64,000 bases of DNA from Planctomycetota bacterium (GCA_029259715.1 JAJDEP010000009.1:20720-84719); one strand, 5' to 3'; positions 1 to 11,478 are shown, counted from the first letter of the stretch. The notes: a model not told the origin generated them from the letters alone. Numbers and translations: made by a program.

Positions 1-636
1 GACCGACAGGCCGGTCTGGGCCAGCGACGACTTGAAGCGCGTGCCCCAGGGGTAGTCCTGGTCGCTGTCACCCCGGGCGGCCCGGATCCACTCGACCTCG
101 GTGGGGAGCCGCTTGCCGGCCCACTCGAGGTAGGCGCGGATCTCGGGGTAGTTCACGTTGGTGATCGGGTAGTGCTCTTGGCCCTCGGGGATCTTGCCCT
201 CGGGCCAGCCGTAGTTCACCAGGGCCTCGCTGGGCGTGCGCCCCGTCGCCTCAAGGAAGACCTGCCACTGCAGGTTGGTGACCTCGGTGCGGTCGATGAA
301 GAAGGTCTCCACGGACTCGACCCGCCGCGGCGTCTCGGCCGCGATCATGGTCATATTCGTGATGTCCTTCTGGCCGAGATCCTCGACGTTCTCGGGCGGC
401 GTCCCCACCACGACCTCGCCACCCTCGACCTTGACCATGCCGGTAGGGGGGCCGTTGGGCGCGCTGCTGATGCTGCGGGTGCTTTGCAGGTCGTTGCCCA
501 GCGCCATGGCCTGGACCGGTTCCGCATTGAGCGGATTGGCATTGAGCGAGCTCTGACCCGCGAGGGGGAGCAGCGCGCATGCGGTCATGGCGAGCGAGTA
601 CGCGATCACGAGGTCGACGCTCCTCGAGCGAGACAC
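1..636 (-). CDS. Formylglycine-generating-enzyme/SUMF1-like protein, C-terminus outside window
   Basis: Reading the minus strand gives an open frame that enters from the left edge. It contains FIDRTEVTNLQWQVFLEATG, then NVNYPEIRAYLEWAGKRLP and TEVEWIRAARG, then YPWG. These are the usual blocks of the sulfatase-modifying-factor (FGE-sulfatase) fold, which occurs in true formylglycine-generating enzymes and in many exported proteins of unknown substrate. The catalytic Cys region lies beyond the window, so enzymatic function cannot be judged. I place the start at a GTG (634-636), because it gives an N-terminal segment with two Arg residues, a hydrophobic stretch and Ala-Gly-Gln, consistent with export. 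An in-frame ATG at 586-588 is the alternative. About 212 residues are visible. It is divergent from rluD. Confidence 0.8.
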   Translation of the reverse strand, partial: MSRSRSVDLVIAYSLAMTACALLPLAGQSSLNANPLNAEPVQAMALGNDLQSTRSISSAPNGPPTGMVKVEGGEVVVGTPPENVEDLGQKDITNMTMIAAETPRRVESVETFFIDRTEVTNLQWQVFLEATGRTPSEALVNYGWPEGKIPEGQEHYPITNVNYPEIRAYLEWAGKRLPTEVEWIRAARGDSDQDYPWGTRFKSSLAQTGLSV

Positions 637-742
637 GGTTCGAGTAGGGGACGTTTCCTCGTGCGCTCTGCCGACGCCGAGGTGTCCGGGAAGGGCTTCG
701 GGGCACTCCCGGACGCGGCCTCAGGCTGACACACGTGGACGC

Positions 743-748
743 TATAGT
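743..748 (+). promoter_or_regulatory. Possible -10 element upstream of rluD
   Basis: TATAGT matches the sigma-70 -10 consensus at five of six positions and sits about 70 bases before the rluD start, in the divergent gap between the SUMF1-like gene and rluD. No convincing -35 hexamer lies 16-18 bases upstream, so this is only a candidate. Confidence 0.2.
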
Positions 749-815
749 CTACGGCGCGGCGGAGCGTAACAGGGCTCACGAACCTGTCAATAACCCCGGA
801 ATAGCCCCGATCGCC

Positions 816-1825
816 ATGCCAGATCAGCCTTCTCCCACCGACATTCCGGGGGTCGACCCCGAGGGCCGACTGGCCCTCACGGTCACAGCCGAGGACGCGG
901 GCAACCGAGTCGATCGCCACCTCGGGCGCCTGCTCGCTCCGCACTACTCGAGGTCCTATCTCTCGGCCCTGCTGGATGAGGGAACCCTCCGGGTTGGGGG
1001 TCGGAAGTCCCGTCCGTCGTATCGGCTGGCGGAGGGCGACCGGATCGAAGGGGCCCTGGGGATACCAGCCAGCGCCTTGCCGGGGCCCGAAGACGGCATC
1101 GAATACCGGGTTATCCACAGCGACCCGGCGATCATCGTGATCGACAAGCCCTCGGGCCTGGTGATCCATCCGGGGGCTGGCCGAAAAGGCGGGACCCTGG
1201 TCAACGGATTGCTCAAGGAATTCCCCGAGATCGCCGTGGTGGGGAGGGCCGAGCGGCCGGGCATCGTCCACCGGCTCGACCGGGACACCACCGGCGTCAT
1301 GGTCGTGGCCCGCACCAACGAGGCGGCCAAGTCGCTGGTGGGGCAGTTCAAGCGCAAGACGGTGGAGAAGCGCTACACGGCGGTGGTGTGGGGCGAGATG
1401 CCCTTCGACAGCGATTGGATCGACCTGTCGATCGACATCGACCCGCGTAAGCCGGTGCTGCGCACCGTGGTGAGCGAAGGGGGCCAGACGGCCTCCACCT
1501 TCTACGAGGTGGAAGAGCGTCTCGGCCCGGCGACGGTGGTGACCGCCATGCCGCGCACCGGCCGGACGCACCAGATCCGCGTGCACCTCTCGCACCTGGG
1601 CTTCCCGATCCTGCTCGACCCGCCCTACGGACGCCGGATCACCGGCTCCTGGAACGGCTGGTTCGAGCGCCGCAAGAAAGCGGGCCTGCCGGTGCCGACG
1701 ATGTCGCGCCACGCTCTTCACGCGCGACACCTCACCCTGGACCATCCCGAGACGGGCGAGCGCGTGACCTACGAGGCGCCGTTGCCCATGGACATGGTCG
1801 AGTTGATCGAGATCCTGAGGGAGTC

Positions 1826-1829
<4 letters not shown>
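816..1829 (+). CDS. rluD: RluA/RluD-family 23S rRNA pseudouridine synthase
   Basis: The 337-residue product should isomerise uridine to pseudouridine in large-subunit rRNA. An S4-like RNA-binding domain covers about residues 20-75, followed by the RluA-type catalytic domain. The signature [12 protein letters not shown] carries the catalytic Asp155, and the later block [13 protein letters not shown] is also typical. The frame stays open upstream to a GTG at 735, but the ATG at 816 gives a normal N-terminus for the family. Its TGA overlaps the ATG of the mutase gene by four bases (ATGA), so the synthase is the first gene of the propionyl-CoA run. Exact rRNA target positions cannot be read from sequence, so RluD rather than RluC is a best guess. 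Confidence 0.93.
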
Positions 1830-3460
<1,631 letters not shown>

Positions 3461-3491
3461 CCGGCGAACCCCCGACCACGGAGCCGATTCC

Positions 3492-3923
3492 ATGGGTGCA
3501 CGCCTTTCCCACCTGGGCCTCGCGGTGGCCGCTCACGACGATGTGATCGTGTTCTGGCGTGACCTGCTGGGACTGACGCTGTCCCCGGTCGAGCACGTCG
3601 AGAGCGAGGGCGTGGCCGTGGCCATGCTCGCGCTCGAGCCGCGCGCCGACGGGACGGGCGGCGCCATCGAACTGCTGCAGCCCGACCCAGGTGACAACGC
3701 CGTGGCCCGCTTCCTCGACAAACGCGGCCCCGGCATCCACCACGTGGCGCTCAGCGTCGACGACATCGACGGCCTGGTCCACCGGCTGCGTGAGCACCGC
3801 GTGCGCCTGATCAACGCCGAGCCGCGTCCGGGCGCCCACGGCACCCGGGTGGTCTTCGTGCACCCGAAGTCCACCGGCGGCGTGCTCGTCGAACTGGTGC
3901 AGGAGCCCGCCGGAGACAGCTGA
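3492..3923 (+). CDS. mce: Methylmalonyl-CoA epimerase (VOC/glyoxalase fold)
   Basis: This 143-residue product should interconvert (S)- and (R)-methylmalonyl-CoA between the carboxylase and the mutase. It has the two beta-alpha-beta-beta-beta modules of the VOC superfamily: LSHLGLAVAAHDDVIVFWRD, then IELLQP, GIHHVALSVDDID and VLVELVQ. His7, His83/His84 and Glu134 are the likely metal ligands. The ATG at 3492 is chosen because the frame upstream of it lies inside the mutase gene and has no family similarity. The length is normal for the family. It sits 31 bases after the mutase stop and about 150 bases before pccB. Confidence 0.93.
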   Translation: MGARLSHLGLAVAAHDDVIVFWRDLLGLTLSPVEHVESEGVAVAMLALEPRADGTGGAIELLQPDPGDNAVARFLDKRGPGIHHVALSVDDIDGLVHRLREHRVRLINAEPRPGAHGTRVVFVHPKSTGGVLVELVQEPAGDS

Positions 3924-4072
3924 TGGCGGGCACTTCGTGACGGCGGGGGCCGTGCGACGGCGGGTCGCAGCGGCAGGCTGACGGCATGGGGGCCCATCGA
4001 CTATCCTGCCGGCCCCCGCGAGGCGGGCCGCCGAGCCGCCGCCGCGGCCGTCCCCGAAGTGAGGATCGACCG

Positions 4073-5620
4073 ATGCCGACCAACGCCGATCGAGTCGAGG
4101 AGCTGCGCCGCCGCCAGGAGCAGGCGCTCAAGGGCGGTGGCGACGCACGCATCGCGGCCCAACACGAGAAGGGCAAGCTGACCGCCCGCGAGCGGCTCGA
4201 CCTGCTGCTCGACGAAGGCTCCTTCGAGGAGTACGGCCGGCTGATCGAGAGCCGTACCACGGCCTTCGGCTTCAAGCCCACCCCGGGCGACGGCGTGGTC
4301 ACCGGCTTCGGCACCATCGAAGGCCGACCCGTCGCCGTGTTCAGCCAGGACTTCACGGTGAGCGGCGGCGCCCTGGGCGAGGCCCACGCGGCCAAGATCT
4401 GCGCCGTGATGGAGAAGGCCATGAAGGTGGGCGTGCCCGTCATCGGCCTCAACGACAGCGGCGGGGCGCGCATCCAGGAGGGCGTGGTCAGCCTCGGCGG
4501 CTACGCCGACATCTTCCTGCAGAACACCCTTGCGAGCGGCGTGGTGCCGCAGCTCTCGGCCATCCTGGGCCCTTGCGCCGGCGGGGCGGTGTACAGCCCG
4601 GCCATCACCGACTTCATCGTCATGGTCGACGAGACCAGCTACATGTTCGTCACCGGGCCCAACGTGGTGAAGACGGTGTCCCACGAGGAGGTCTCGGCTC
4701 AGGACCTGGGCGGCGCCCGGGTCCACGCGGGCAAGAGCGGCGTGGCGCACTTCCGCCGGGCCAACGATGCCGACGCCCTCACCCTGCTGCGCAAGCTGGT
4801 GGGTTACCTGCCGCTGAACAACCGCGAGGACCCGCCGCGGGTCGAGTGCACCGACGACCCGGCGCGCGCGGACGAGGCCCTCGACACGCTGGTGCCCGAG
4901 AATCCCAACAAGCCCTACGACATCCGCGACGCGGTCACCCGCGTGGTGGACGACGGCGAGTTCCTCGAGGTGCACCCGGAATTCGCGGCGAACATCGTGG
5001 TGGGCTTCGCCCGCCTCGACGGGCGCACCGTGGGCATCGTCGGGAACCAGCCGGCCGTGCTCGCCGGCGTGCTCGACATCGACAGCAGCGACAAGGGCGC
5101 GCGTTTCGTGCGCTTCTGCGACGCCTTCAACATCCCCCTCGTGACCTTCGAGGACGTGCCGGGGTTCCTGCCGGGCACGATCCAGGAGCACGGCGGCATC
5201 ATCCGGCACGGGGCCAAGCTGCTTTACGCCTACTGCGAGGCGACGGTGCCGAAGCTCACCGTGATCTGTCGCAAGGCCTACGGCGGCGCGTATGACGTCA
5301 TGTCGTCCAAGCACATCCGCGGCGACCTGAACCTCGCCTGGCCCATGGCCGAGATCGCCGTCATGGGCGCCAAGGGCGCGGTGGAGATCATCCACAAGAA
5401 GGAGATCGCGTCGGCCGACGACCGCGAGGCGGCGGCGGCGCCTTTCGTGGCCGAGTACGAGGAGCGCTTCTGCAATCCCTACGAGGCGGCGGCGCGGGGC
5501 TACATCGACGCCGTCATCGAGCCGCGGCAGACCCGCGCGCGCCTGATCGCGGGCCTGCGCCTGCTGCAGACCAAGCGCGACCGCAATCCCCCGAAGAAGC
5601 ACGGGAACATTCCGCTCTAG
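4073..5620 (+). CDS. pccB: Propionyl-CoA carboxylase beta chain (carboxyltransferase)
   Basis: The 515-residue chain transfers carboxyl from carboxybiotin to an acyl-CoA. Both crotonase-like halves are present: [13 protein letters not shown] (about 126-138) with [13 protein letters not shown], and [20 protein letters not shown] (about 359-378) with [14 protein letters not shown]. Asp408 in GGAYDVM appears to occupy the position that in actinobacterial enzymes favours propionyl-CoA over acetyl-CoA; that equivalence is from memory. The start at 4073 follows GAGG with eight-base spacing; an upstream ATG at 3986 would add an Arg/Pro-rich tail not found in the family. The biotin carboxylase gene follows 15 bases downstream. 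Confidence 0.95.
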   Translation: MPTNADRVEELRRRQEQALKGGGDARIAAQHEKGKLTARERLDLLLDEGSFEEYGRLIESRTTAFGFKPTPGDGVVTGFGTIEGRPVAVFSQDFTVSGGALGEAHAAKICAVMEKAMKVGVPVIGLNDSGGARIQEGVVSLGGYADIFLQNTLASGVVPQLSAILGPCAGGAVYSPAITDFIVMVDETSYMFVTGPNVVKTVSHEEVSAQDLGGARVHAGKSGVAHFRRANDADALTLLRKLVGYLPLNNREDPPRVECTDDPARADEALDTLVPENPNKPYDIRDAVTRVVDDGEFLEVHPEFAANIVVGFARLDGRTVGIVGNQPAVLAGVLDIDSSDKGARFVRFCDAFNIPLVTFEDVPGFLPGTIQEHGGIIRHGAKLLYAYCEATVPKLTVICRKAYGGAYDVMSSKHIRGDLNLAWPMAEIAVMGAKGAVEIIHKKEIASADDREAAAAPFVAEYEERFCNPYEAAARGYIDAVIEPRQTRARLIAGLRLLQTKRDRNPPKKHGNIPL

Positions 5621-5635
5621 GCGGGCTGCGCGACG

Positions 5636-7156
5636 ATGACCGACACCGCCCGAACCATCACCAAGGTGCTCGTCGCCAATCGCGGCGAGATCGCGCTGCG
5701 CGTCATGCGCACGTGCCAGGAGATGGGCTTCAAGACCGTGGCCGTCTACAGCGACGCCGATCGCAACGCCCTGCACGTGCGGGCGGCCTACGAGGCCGTG
5801 CGCCTCGGGCCGGCCCCGGTGGGCGAGAGCTATCTGCGCGGCGACCTGGTCATCGAGGCGGCGAAGCGCACCGGCGCCGACGCGATCCACCCCGGCTTCG
5901 GCTTCCTCTCGGAGAACGCCGAGTTTGTCCGGCAGGTGGAGGCCGCGGGCATCACCTTCATCGGGCCGTCGGCCGATTCCATCGAGGCCATGGGTGACAA
6001 GATCGCCGCGCGGCGCCGCATGATCGCCGCCGACGTGCCCGTCGTGCCCGGCACCGCCGACCCGGTCACCGACGACGACAATCTGCGCAGCGAGGCCGAG
6101 CGCATCGGCTACCCGGTGATGATCAAGGCGTCGGCGGGGGGCGGGGGCAAGGGCATCCGCATCGTGCGCAACGCAGGTGAGCTGCTGGCTGCCGCCGCCC
6201 GGGCCCGCAGCGAGGCCGCCGCCGCCTTCGGCAACGACGCGGTCTACCTCGAGAAGTTCCTCAGCGAGCCGCGCCACATCGAGGTGCAGATCTTCGGCGA
6301 CACCCACGGCAACGTCGTGCACCTCGGCGAGCGCGAGTGCTCGATCCAGCGTCGTCATCAGAAGGTGATCGAGGAGCGCCCGTCGCCTCTGGTGGACGAC
6401 GCCATGCGCGCGGCCATGGGGGCCGCCGCCGTGAAGGCCGCCCAGGCCATCGGCTACGTCAACGCGGGCACGCTCGAGTTCATGGTGGACGCCAACCGCG
6501 ACTTCTACATGCTCGAGATGAACACGCGGTTGCAGGTCGAGCACCCCATCACCGAGATGACCACGGGCATCGACCTGGTGCGCTGGCAACTGCTCGTGGC
6601 CCAGGGCCGCCCGCTGCCGCTGAGCCAGGACCAGATCCGCTTCGAGGGCCACTCCATCGAGGCGCGCCTGTACGCCGAGGACGCCGACCACGGCTTCCTG
6701 CCCGCCACCGGCACGGTGGGGCGCCTCGAACTGCCGGGCGGACCCGGCGTGCGCTGCGATACCGGGCTCTTCGAGGGCATGGAGGTGACGCCCTACTACG
6801 ACCCGATGTTGGCGAAGATCATCGTGCACGCGCCGACCCGCGACGAAGCCATCGATCGCATGCGCCGGGCCCTGAGCGAGGTCACCATCACCGGCGTCAC
6901 GACCAACCTGCCCCTGCTGCGACGCACGCTGGTGCACCCGGCCTTCCGCAGCGGGCGTTACGACACCGGCACCATCGCGGCCCACCCCGAGTTGACCGGC
7001 ACGCCTCTCAGCGAGAACCGGCGGAGAAACGTCGCGCTCATCGCGGCCCTGATGGCCCACGTGCTGCGGCGGCGGCGCGGCTTCGCCGACCGTCCGTCCG
7101 CGGCCTCGGCCTCCAGCGCCTGGGTGGACGCCTTCCGGCCGGGAGACGCTCGGTGA
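5636..7156 (+). CDS. Biotin carboxylase subunit of acyl-CoA carboxylase
   Basis: This 506-residue protein carboxylates biotin using ATP and bicarbonate. The N-terminal biotin-carboxylase fold begins VLVANRGEIALRVMRTC. The ATP-grasp domain holds MIKASAGGGGKGIR (about 162-175) and EMNTRLQVEHPITE near 300, with EARLYAEDADHGFLP in the C-terminal domain. It ends with an Arg-rich tail and carries no biotinyl domain, because the carrier is the next gene. The length is a little above the usual 450 for AccC. Its TGA overlaps the GTG start of the carrier gene (GTGA), so the two are translationally coupled. Context assigns it to propionyl-CoA carboxylase, though it could also serve acetyl-CoA carboxylase. 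Confidence 0.94.
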   Translation: MTDTARTITKVLVANRGEIALRVMRTCQEMGFKTVAVYSDADRNALHVRAAYEAVRLGPAPVGESYLRGDLVIEAAKRTGADAIHPGFGFLSENAEFVRQVEAAGITFIGPSADSIEAMGDKIAARRRMIAADVPVVPGTADPVTDDDNLRSEAERIGYPVMIKASAGGGGKGIRIVRNAGELLAAAARARSEAAAAFGNDAVYLEKFLSEPRHIEVQIFGDTHGNVVHLGERECSIQRRHQKVIEERPSPLVDDAMRAAMGAAAVKAAQAIGYVNAGTLEFMVDANRDFYMLEMNTRLQVEHPITEMTTGIDLVRWQLLVAQGRPLPLSQDQIRFEGHSIEARLYAEDADHGFLPATGTVGRLELPGGPGVRCDTGLFEGMEVTPYYDPMLAKIIVHAPTRDEAIDRMRRALSEVTITGVTTNLPLLRRTLVHPAFRSGRYDTGTIAAHPELTGTPLSENRRRNVALIAALMAHVLRRRRGFADRPSAASASSAWVDAFRPGDAR

Positions 7157-7653
7157 AGTACCACGTCCTGGTCGACGGCGAGCACTACGAGGTGGAGGTC
7201 CTGCGCGAGAGCGGCGGCTTCCGCATCTCTCTCGGCGATGAATCCCACTACGCCGACGTCGGCACCCTGCGCGACGGGTACGCCTATTCCCTCGTCATCG
7301 ACGACCGCTCAGTGGACATCGGCGTCGAGGAGCGGGGCGACACCGTCTCGCTGCTCATCGCGGGCGGGCGCTATCCCGCCGAGGTGCTGGGCGAACGCGA
7401 GTGGATCGCCCGCTCGATCCAGGGCACGGCGGCCGAGGGCGACATGACCGTGCGCGCCAACATGACCGGCATCGTGCGCGAGGTGCTGGTGCAGCCCGGC
7501 GATGTCGTCGAGATCGGCACGACGCTGTTCATCCTCGAAGCCATGAAGATGGAGAACGAGGTGAAGGCGGAGGCTGCCGGGACGGTGGCCTCGATCAGCG
7601 TGACGGCCGGCGCCACCGTCTCCGTCGGCGACGTCGTCGTCGAGATCGAGTAG
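7153..7653 (+). CDS. Biotin carboxyl carrier protein of acyl-CoA carboxylase
   Basis: The 166-residue product has a C-terminal biotinyl domain (about 98-166) with the attachment motif EAMKMENEV, biotin being expected on Lys132. The first 90 residues form a separate beta-rich domain (KYHVLVDGEHYEVEVL), which resembles the linker that joins carboxylase and carrier in fused PCC alpha chains. I choose the GTG at 7153, four bases inside the preceding gene, because GGGAG lies eight bases upstream and the residues before it are out of family. Split carboxylase and carrier genes of this shape occur in several bacterial phyla. It is the last gene of the propionyl-CoA run, with 16 bases to the convergent TPR gene. 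Confidence 0.93.
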   Translation: MKYHVLVDGEHYEVEVLRESGGFRISLGDESHYADVGTLRDGYAYSLVIDDRSVDIGVEERGDTVSLLIAGGRYPAEVLGEREWIARSIQGTAAEGDMTVRANMTGIVREVLVQPGDVVEIGTTLFILEAMKMENEVKAEAAGTVASISVTAGATVSVGDVVVEIE

Positions 7654-7669
7654 TCCCGCTCCGCCGGGG

Positions 7670-10600
7670 TCAGCGCTCGAGGGCGTCGGCCAGCTTCAGC
7701 AGCACCTCGTCGTCGCCTTCGCGCAGCAGCACCAACGCCGCGTCGACGTCGCCCTTCGTCGCCTTGTCGAGGGCCAGCTCCGCCGTCTTGTAGCGGTCGG
7801 CCTTGTGGAACTGGACCCGCGCCTCGATGGCCTGCTTCAGGGCGGCCTCCGTGTCGTCCTGGTCGAGCAGTGCTTCCATGAGCAGGTCGAAGAAGGGCGG
7901 ATGGTTGTACCCGGTGATCTGCAGTCCCTCGCGGCACAGCTCGGCGGCGTCGGCCGGACGGTAGAACGGCCCGTCGGCGATGAGGAACAACGCCGAGCGC
8001 CACTGCAGCAGGCTGGCCCGGTGCATGGGGTTGTCGGCATTGCTGGCCTGCTCGAACTGCTCGAGCTCGTTGGCCGCCTCCACGTAGCGCTTCAGGGCCA
8101 TGAGGGCCCGCGCCTTGTTGATGGAGAGGTAGATGTCCTTGAAGGCCGGCTGGAGTTGGATCGACTCGGCCTGCCGGTGCAGGGCGGCCAGCGCCTCGGC
8201 GGGTCGGTCGGCTTTCATGAGCAGGCGGGCCAGGTGGCTGATCACCTCGGGGTGATCGGCGTAGCCCTCGATCTTCATCGCCTCGAGGACGCGCTCGATG
8301 GCCAGGTCGTACTCGCCGTCATCCTCGGAGGCAAACATGCTCTGCAGGATGGTCTGGATCGGAAGGGAGCCCAGCTCCTCGAGGCGCTTGAGGGTCTGCT
8401 CCATCTTCCCGCGCCGTCCGAGGCGGAAGTAGGCCTCGTACATCAGCTTGTAGCAGGCGGCGTTGGGGTTCACCGTCTCGAGCACCGAGAGGGTCTCGAC
8501 GGCCTCCTCGATGTTCTCGACCGTGTTCAGCTTGAACAGCGCGAGCACCTTCTGCATCAGCGCTCCGGGGTGGCGCGCATCACGTTCGAGGGCGAGCTCG
8601 AGCTGCCCCAGCGCATCGAACGGGCGCCCCTCCTCGTTGAGGAAGCGGCCGCGATAGAAGTACGGCTGGGGCAGGGAGTCGTCGAGCGCCATGGCTTCGT
8701 CGAAGGCTGCCAGGGCGCGGTTGAGCTTGTCCTTGTCGTTCTCCTCGCGGGCGGCGAGGTACAGCTCCTGCCCGGTGACACACAGCGCCATGGCCCGACC
8801 GCTCTCGCTCTGCTCGAGACCCTGGCGGGCGCGGGCGTAGGCCTCGCCGTCGCGCACGAGGCCCGCGGTGCGGGCCAGCATCAGCAGGCCGTCGGAGTTG
8901 TCGGGGTGGCGGTCGAGCAGGTCCTCGAGGTAGGGGATCGCGTCGGCCGCCCGGTCCTGCTTCTCGAGCATGTCGGCCATGTCGAGGTAGGGCTGCGGGT
9001 TGTCGGGGTTGATCTGGATCAGCAACTTGAGCTGCTCTTCGGCGCCCTGCAGGTCGCCCCGCTCCTTGTTGATCTCGGCGAGGCGCTGGAGCGCCAGGCG
9101 CTTGGTGTCCTCGATGATGGGGCTCACGTTGGTCGCGCCGGCGAGGTCGCGCAGCACCAGGCGGTACTGGTCGAACGCCATGTCGAAGTTCTCGTCCTTC
9201 ATGTAGATGTCGCCGAGGGCGATCTTGGCGACCATGAAGGTGGGCAGGATGCTGAGCGACGTCAGCATGCTGTTCTCGGCCCGGGTGAAGAGCTCGTTCT
9301 TGGCCTCGATGCCGCCGAGCTGGAAGTGCACGCGCGCGCTGCGGGGCGAGACCTCGCGGGCCGCCTCGAAGAGCGAGAGCGAGTTCTTGAATTCGGCGTT
9401 GCGGTCGACCGTGCGGATGGCCAGCGCGAGGCCCATGATCACCACCACCGACAGCGCCAGCGGGTGCATGGTGTCGTCCTTCAGGCCGCGCGAGAGGATG
9501 AAGCGGTCGATCAGCGCGGCCACGGCGACGCAGGCGCCGGCGGTGGGCAGGTAGGTCAGGCGCTCAGCGAAGATCGTGCCGATGGGCGCGATGATGTTGG
9601 AGAAGAAGGCCGTGCAGCCGAGGAAGAAGAGGATGCCCCAGCACAGGGCGGGCCAGCGCTTCATGCGCCCCAGGCCCAGCATGAGCAGGCTCGCCACCAG
9701 CACGAGTCCGGCCAGGGGCGCCGGCTGCAAGAACGAGTTCGACACCGGGATGGCGTTGAACGAGTAGTCGGAGGCGAGGTCCTGCGGCCACAGGAACAAC
9801 CACGTGGCCTTCGCCATCAGCTTCAGGCCGTTGATCAGGCGGGTCTGGAAGTCCTCGAAGATCAGCGGGTTGTCGAGGATCGAGATGGCGCCGTCCTGCG
9901 GGGACAGGTAGCCGATGGCGTTGTAGCGCATCAGCACGTGAAGCGCGGTCACGGCCAGCAAGCCGCCGTAGAGCAGAGTGCGCTGGGACATCCGCAGCCC
10001 GCGACCCTGCACCGACATGAAGCCGTCGGTGAGCATCAGCACGGGCAGCAACAGGATGGTCTGCTCCTTGGCCAGCAGTCCCACGAAGAGCGCGGCCAGG
10101 ATGCCGAGGTGACTGCCGGCCGAGAGCCCGCCGTTCGAGTTGCGCGGCCGCACGAACAGCATCAGACCCAGGAACACGGCCGCGGCGGAGAGCACGTCGT
10201 GCAGCCCCGCGACGTAGGCCACGGCCTCGCTGTGCAGCGGGTGCAGCGCGAAGACGAGCGCCGCCACGAACGCCAGGCGCTGATTCTCGAAGAGATACAC
10301 GACCGCCCGATAGAGCAGCACCACCGCGAGCGCGTTCGCGAGGATCGAGAGCAGGTGGTAGGCCCAGGTCGTCGTCGCCCCGTGGAACGGGTGGATCAGC
10401 GCCCAGAGGAACAGGCTCAGCGGGCGGTACAGCCCCTGCCCCTTCACCTTGAGCATCTCGGGTGAATCGGGGTTCACACCGGCCCAGTATTCCTGGCTGA
10501 ACAGGTCGAAGATGGCGGTGAAGTTCGTCGAGACCGCCTCCATCGACGCGTTGCGATCGATGACGAAGTGGTCGTCGTAGACCAGCTCGTAATTGATGAC

Positions 10601-10744
10601 GTGCAGGTACAGCCCCACCGAGAGCAGGGCGAGCACGATCATCGAGAGGCGCGATGCGTGCTTGGCCGCGGAGGCCGGCGGGTTCGCCGGTGCGGCCGGG
10701 CTCGCAGGGGCGTCGGCGGTCGGCGCCGGCTGGCTGTCGCTCAT
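7670..10744 (-). CDS. TMTC-like GT-C membrane protein with C-terminal TPR repeats
   Basis: This 1024-residue protein starts with an Ala/Pro-rich cytoplasmic stretch. About a dozen membrane segments follow, covering residues 35-500, and then a long TPR superhelix runs to the C-terminus. The membrane part carries YELVYDDHFVIDRN, HPLHSEAVAYVAGLHD and FAERLTYLPTAG. These match the acidic first loop and the ER-Y-LPS-type block of TMTC-type (DUF1736) O-mannosyltransferase-like proteins. Such proteins use a lipid-linked sugar donor in a GT-C fold; the acceptor here is unknown. The ATG at 10744 overlaps the TGA of the upstream gene by four bases. The frame stays open further upstream inside that gene, but that part has no family similarity. 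Confidence 0.85.
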   Translation of the reverse strand: MSDSQPAPTADAPASPAAPANPPASAAKHASRLSMIVLALLSVGLYLHVINYELVYDDHFVIDRNASMEAVSTNFTAIFDLFSQEYWAGVNPDSPEMLKVKGQGLYRPLSLFLWALIHPFHGATTTWAYHLLSILANALAVVLLYRAVVYLFENQRLAFVAALVFALHPLHSEAVAYVAGLHDVLSAAAVFLGLMLFVRPRNSNGGLSAGSHLGILAALFVGLLAKEQTILLLPVLMLTDGFMSVQGRGLRMSQRTLLYGGLLAVTALHVLMRYNAIGYLSPQDGAISILDNPLIFEDFQTRLINGLKLMAKATWLFLWPQDLASDYSFNAIPVSNSFLQPAPLAGLVLVASLLMLGLGRMKRWPALCWGILFFLGCTAFFSNIIAPIGTIFAERLTYLPTAGACVAVAALIDRFILSRGLKDDTMHPLALSVVVIMGLALAIRTVDRNAEFKNSLSLFEAAREVSPRSARVHFQLGGIEAKNELFTRAENSMLTSLSILPTFMVAKIALGDIYMKDENFDMAFDQYRLVLRDLAGATNVSPIIEDTKRLALQRLAEINKERGDLQGAEEQLKLLIQINPDNPQPYLDMADMLEKQDRAADAIPYLEDLLDRHPDNSDGLLMLARTAGLVRDGEAYARARQGLEQSESGRAMALCVTGQELYLAAREENDKDKLNRALAAFDEAMALDDSLPQPYFYRGRFLNEEGRPFDALGQLELALERDARHPGALMQKVLALFKLNTVENIEEAVETLSVLETVNPNAACYKLMYEAYFRLGRRGKMEQTLKRLEELGSLPIQTILQSMFASEDDGEYDLAIERVLEAMKIEGYADHPEVISHLARLLMKADRPAEALAALHRQAESIQLQPAFKDIYLSINKARALMALKRYVEAANELEQFEQASNADNPMHRASLLQWRSALFLIADGPFYRPADAAELCREGLQITGYNHPPFFDLLMEALLDQDDTEAALKQAIEARVQFHKADRYKTAELALDKATKGDVDAALVLLREGDDEVLLKLADALER

Positions 10745-11478
10745 CGCTGGTAAACCTTTCGGGAAAGTCGGTCGAGGGCCTGGTCGATGACGTCGTGCGG
10801 CGAGCGGGTGCTGCCCTCGGATGCCGTCACGGTGGGGGTCGGGGTGGGGTCGCGGTGGCCGTCGGCCAAGGCCCGCGAGGAGCGAAGGATATCCTCTACG
10901 TCGGCGCACGTAGAGCCGTTGCGCAGGGCGCCGCGGATATGCGAGCCGAGAGGTGCGGGCAGGGCCATCAGCGCCAGCGCCGAGACGGCCATCCGCTCGC
11001 GATCCGCCAGACTGAGGCCCGGGCGGCTGAGGATACGGCCGTAGGCGTCCATCAGCACCCAGCGCGAGAATCCGGCGCACAGGGCGTCAAGCCCGGCGAG
11101 GACCTCGGGCGTGGCCTCGCGGTAGATGTCCTCGAAGACCTCGTGGCCGGCGCGAGCCAGGGCCTCGGCTCCATCGGGCTCGCCGTCCGCCGTCGGCTCG
11201 ATCCCCTCAGCGGCCGCTTCCGGGGCGCGTTCGAGGACATCACGCACGATCCCCAGGGCCTCGATGGCCCGGGGGAACCCGGCGTAGGCCACCACCTGCA
11301 GGCCCATCTCGACCAGGTCGGCCGCAGTCCGTCCCCGCTCGAGGGCGCCGTGGCACAGGATCGCGAGGGCCTCCCAGCGCCCGGTGCAGGCGCATCCGTG
11401 AGCGAGGGCGAGGCTGCGAGCGGCTGGGTCGCCACCCTCGGCGTCGACGATATCGAGGAGTTCGTGATTCGGGGCCAC
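10741..11478 (-). CDS. Carboxymuconolactone-decarboxylase-like (AhpD fold) tandem-domain protein
   Basis: The 245-residue product contains two copies of the AhpD/CMD helical fold. The first is around GRWEALAILCHGALERG and VEMGLQVVAYAGFPRAI. The second is around DRERMAVSALALMALP and GSHIRGALRNGSTCADVEDI. The AhpD CxxCxxxH redox site is not present: the first copy has only Cys-His adjacent and the second has neither. This argues against peroxidase-reductant activity. Function is unknown. The start is a GTG at 11478. The stop overlaps the TMTC-like gene, implying coupled translation. A tail rich in Thr and Pro (DPTPTPTV) precedes the last helix. Confidence 0.75.
   Translation of the reverse strand: MAPNHELLDIVDAEGGDPAARSLALAHGCACTGRWEALAILCHGALERGRTAADLVEMGLQVVAYAGFPRAIEALGIVRDVLERAPEAAAEGIEPTADGEPDGAEALARAGHEVFEDIYREATPEVLAGLDALCAGFSRWVLMDAYGRILSRPGLSLADRERMAVSALALMALPAPLGSHIRGALRNGSTCADVEDILRSSRALADGHRDPTPTPTVTASEGSTRSPHDVIDQALDRLSRKVYQR

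Noticed and set aside
4001..7060. 1019-residue open frame on the minus strand across pccB and pccA
   Set aside because: It is antisense to two recognised genes, has low-complexity His/Val/Gly/Arg composition and no family motifs; high third-position GC removes stop codons in this frame.
7805..10465. 886-residue plus-strand frame opposite the TMTC-like gene
   Set aside because: Antisense to a well-supported gene with clear domain motifs; composition is not protein-like.
7670..11080. TMTC-like protein extended upstream as a longer protein
   Set aside because: The added residues are Arg/Pro/Gly-rich and lie inside the CMD-like gene in another frame; the ATG at 10744 fits the family start and the ATGA overlap.
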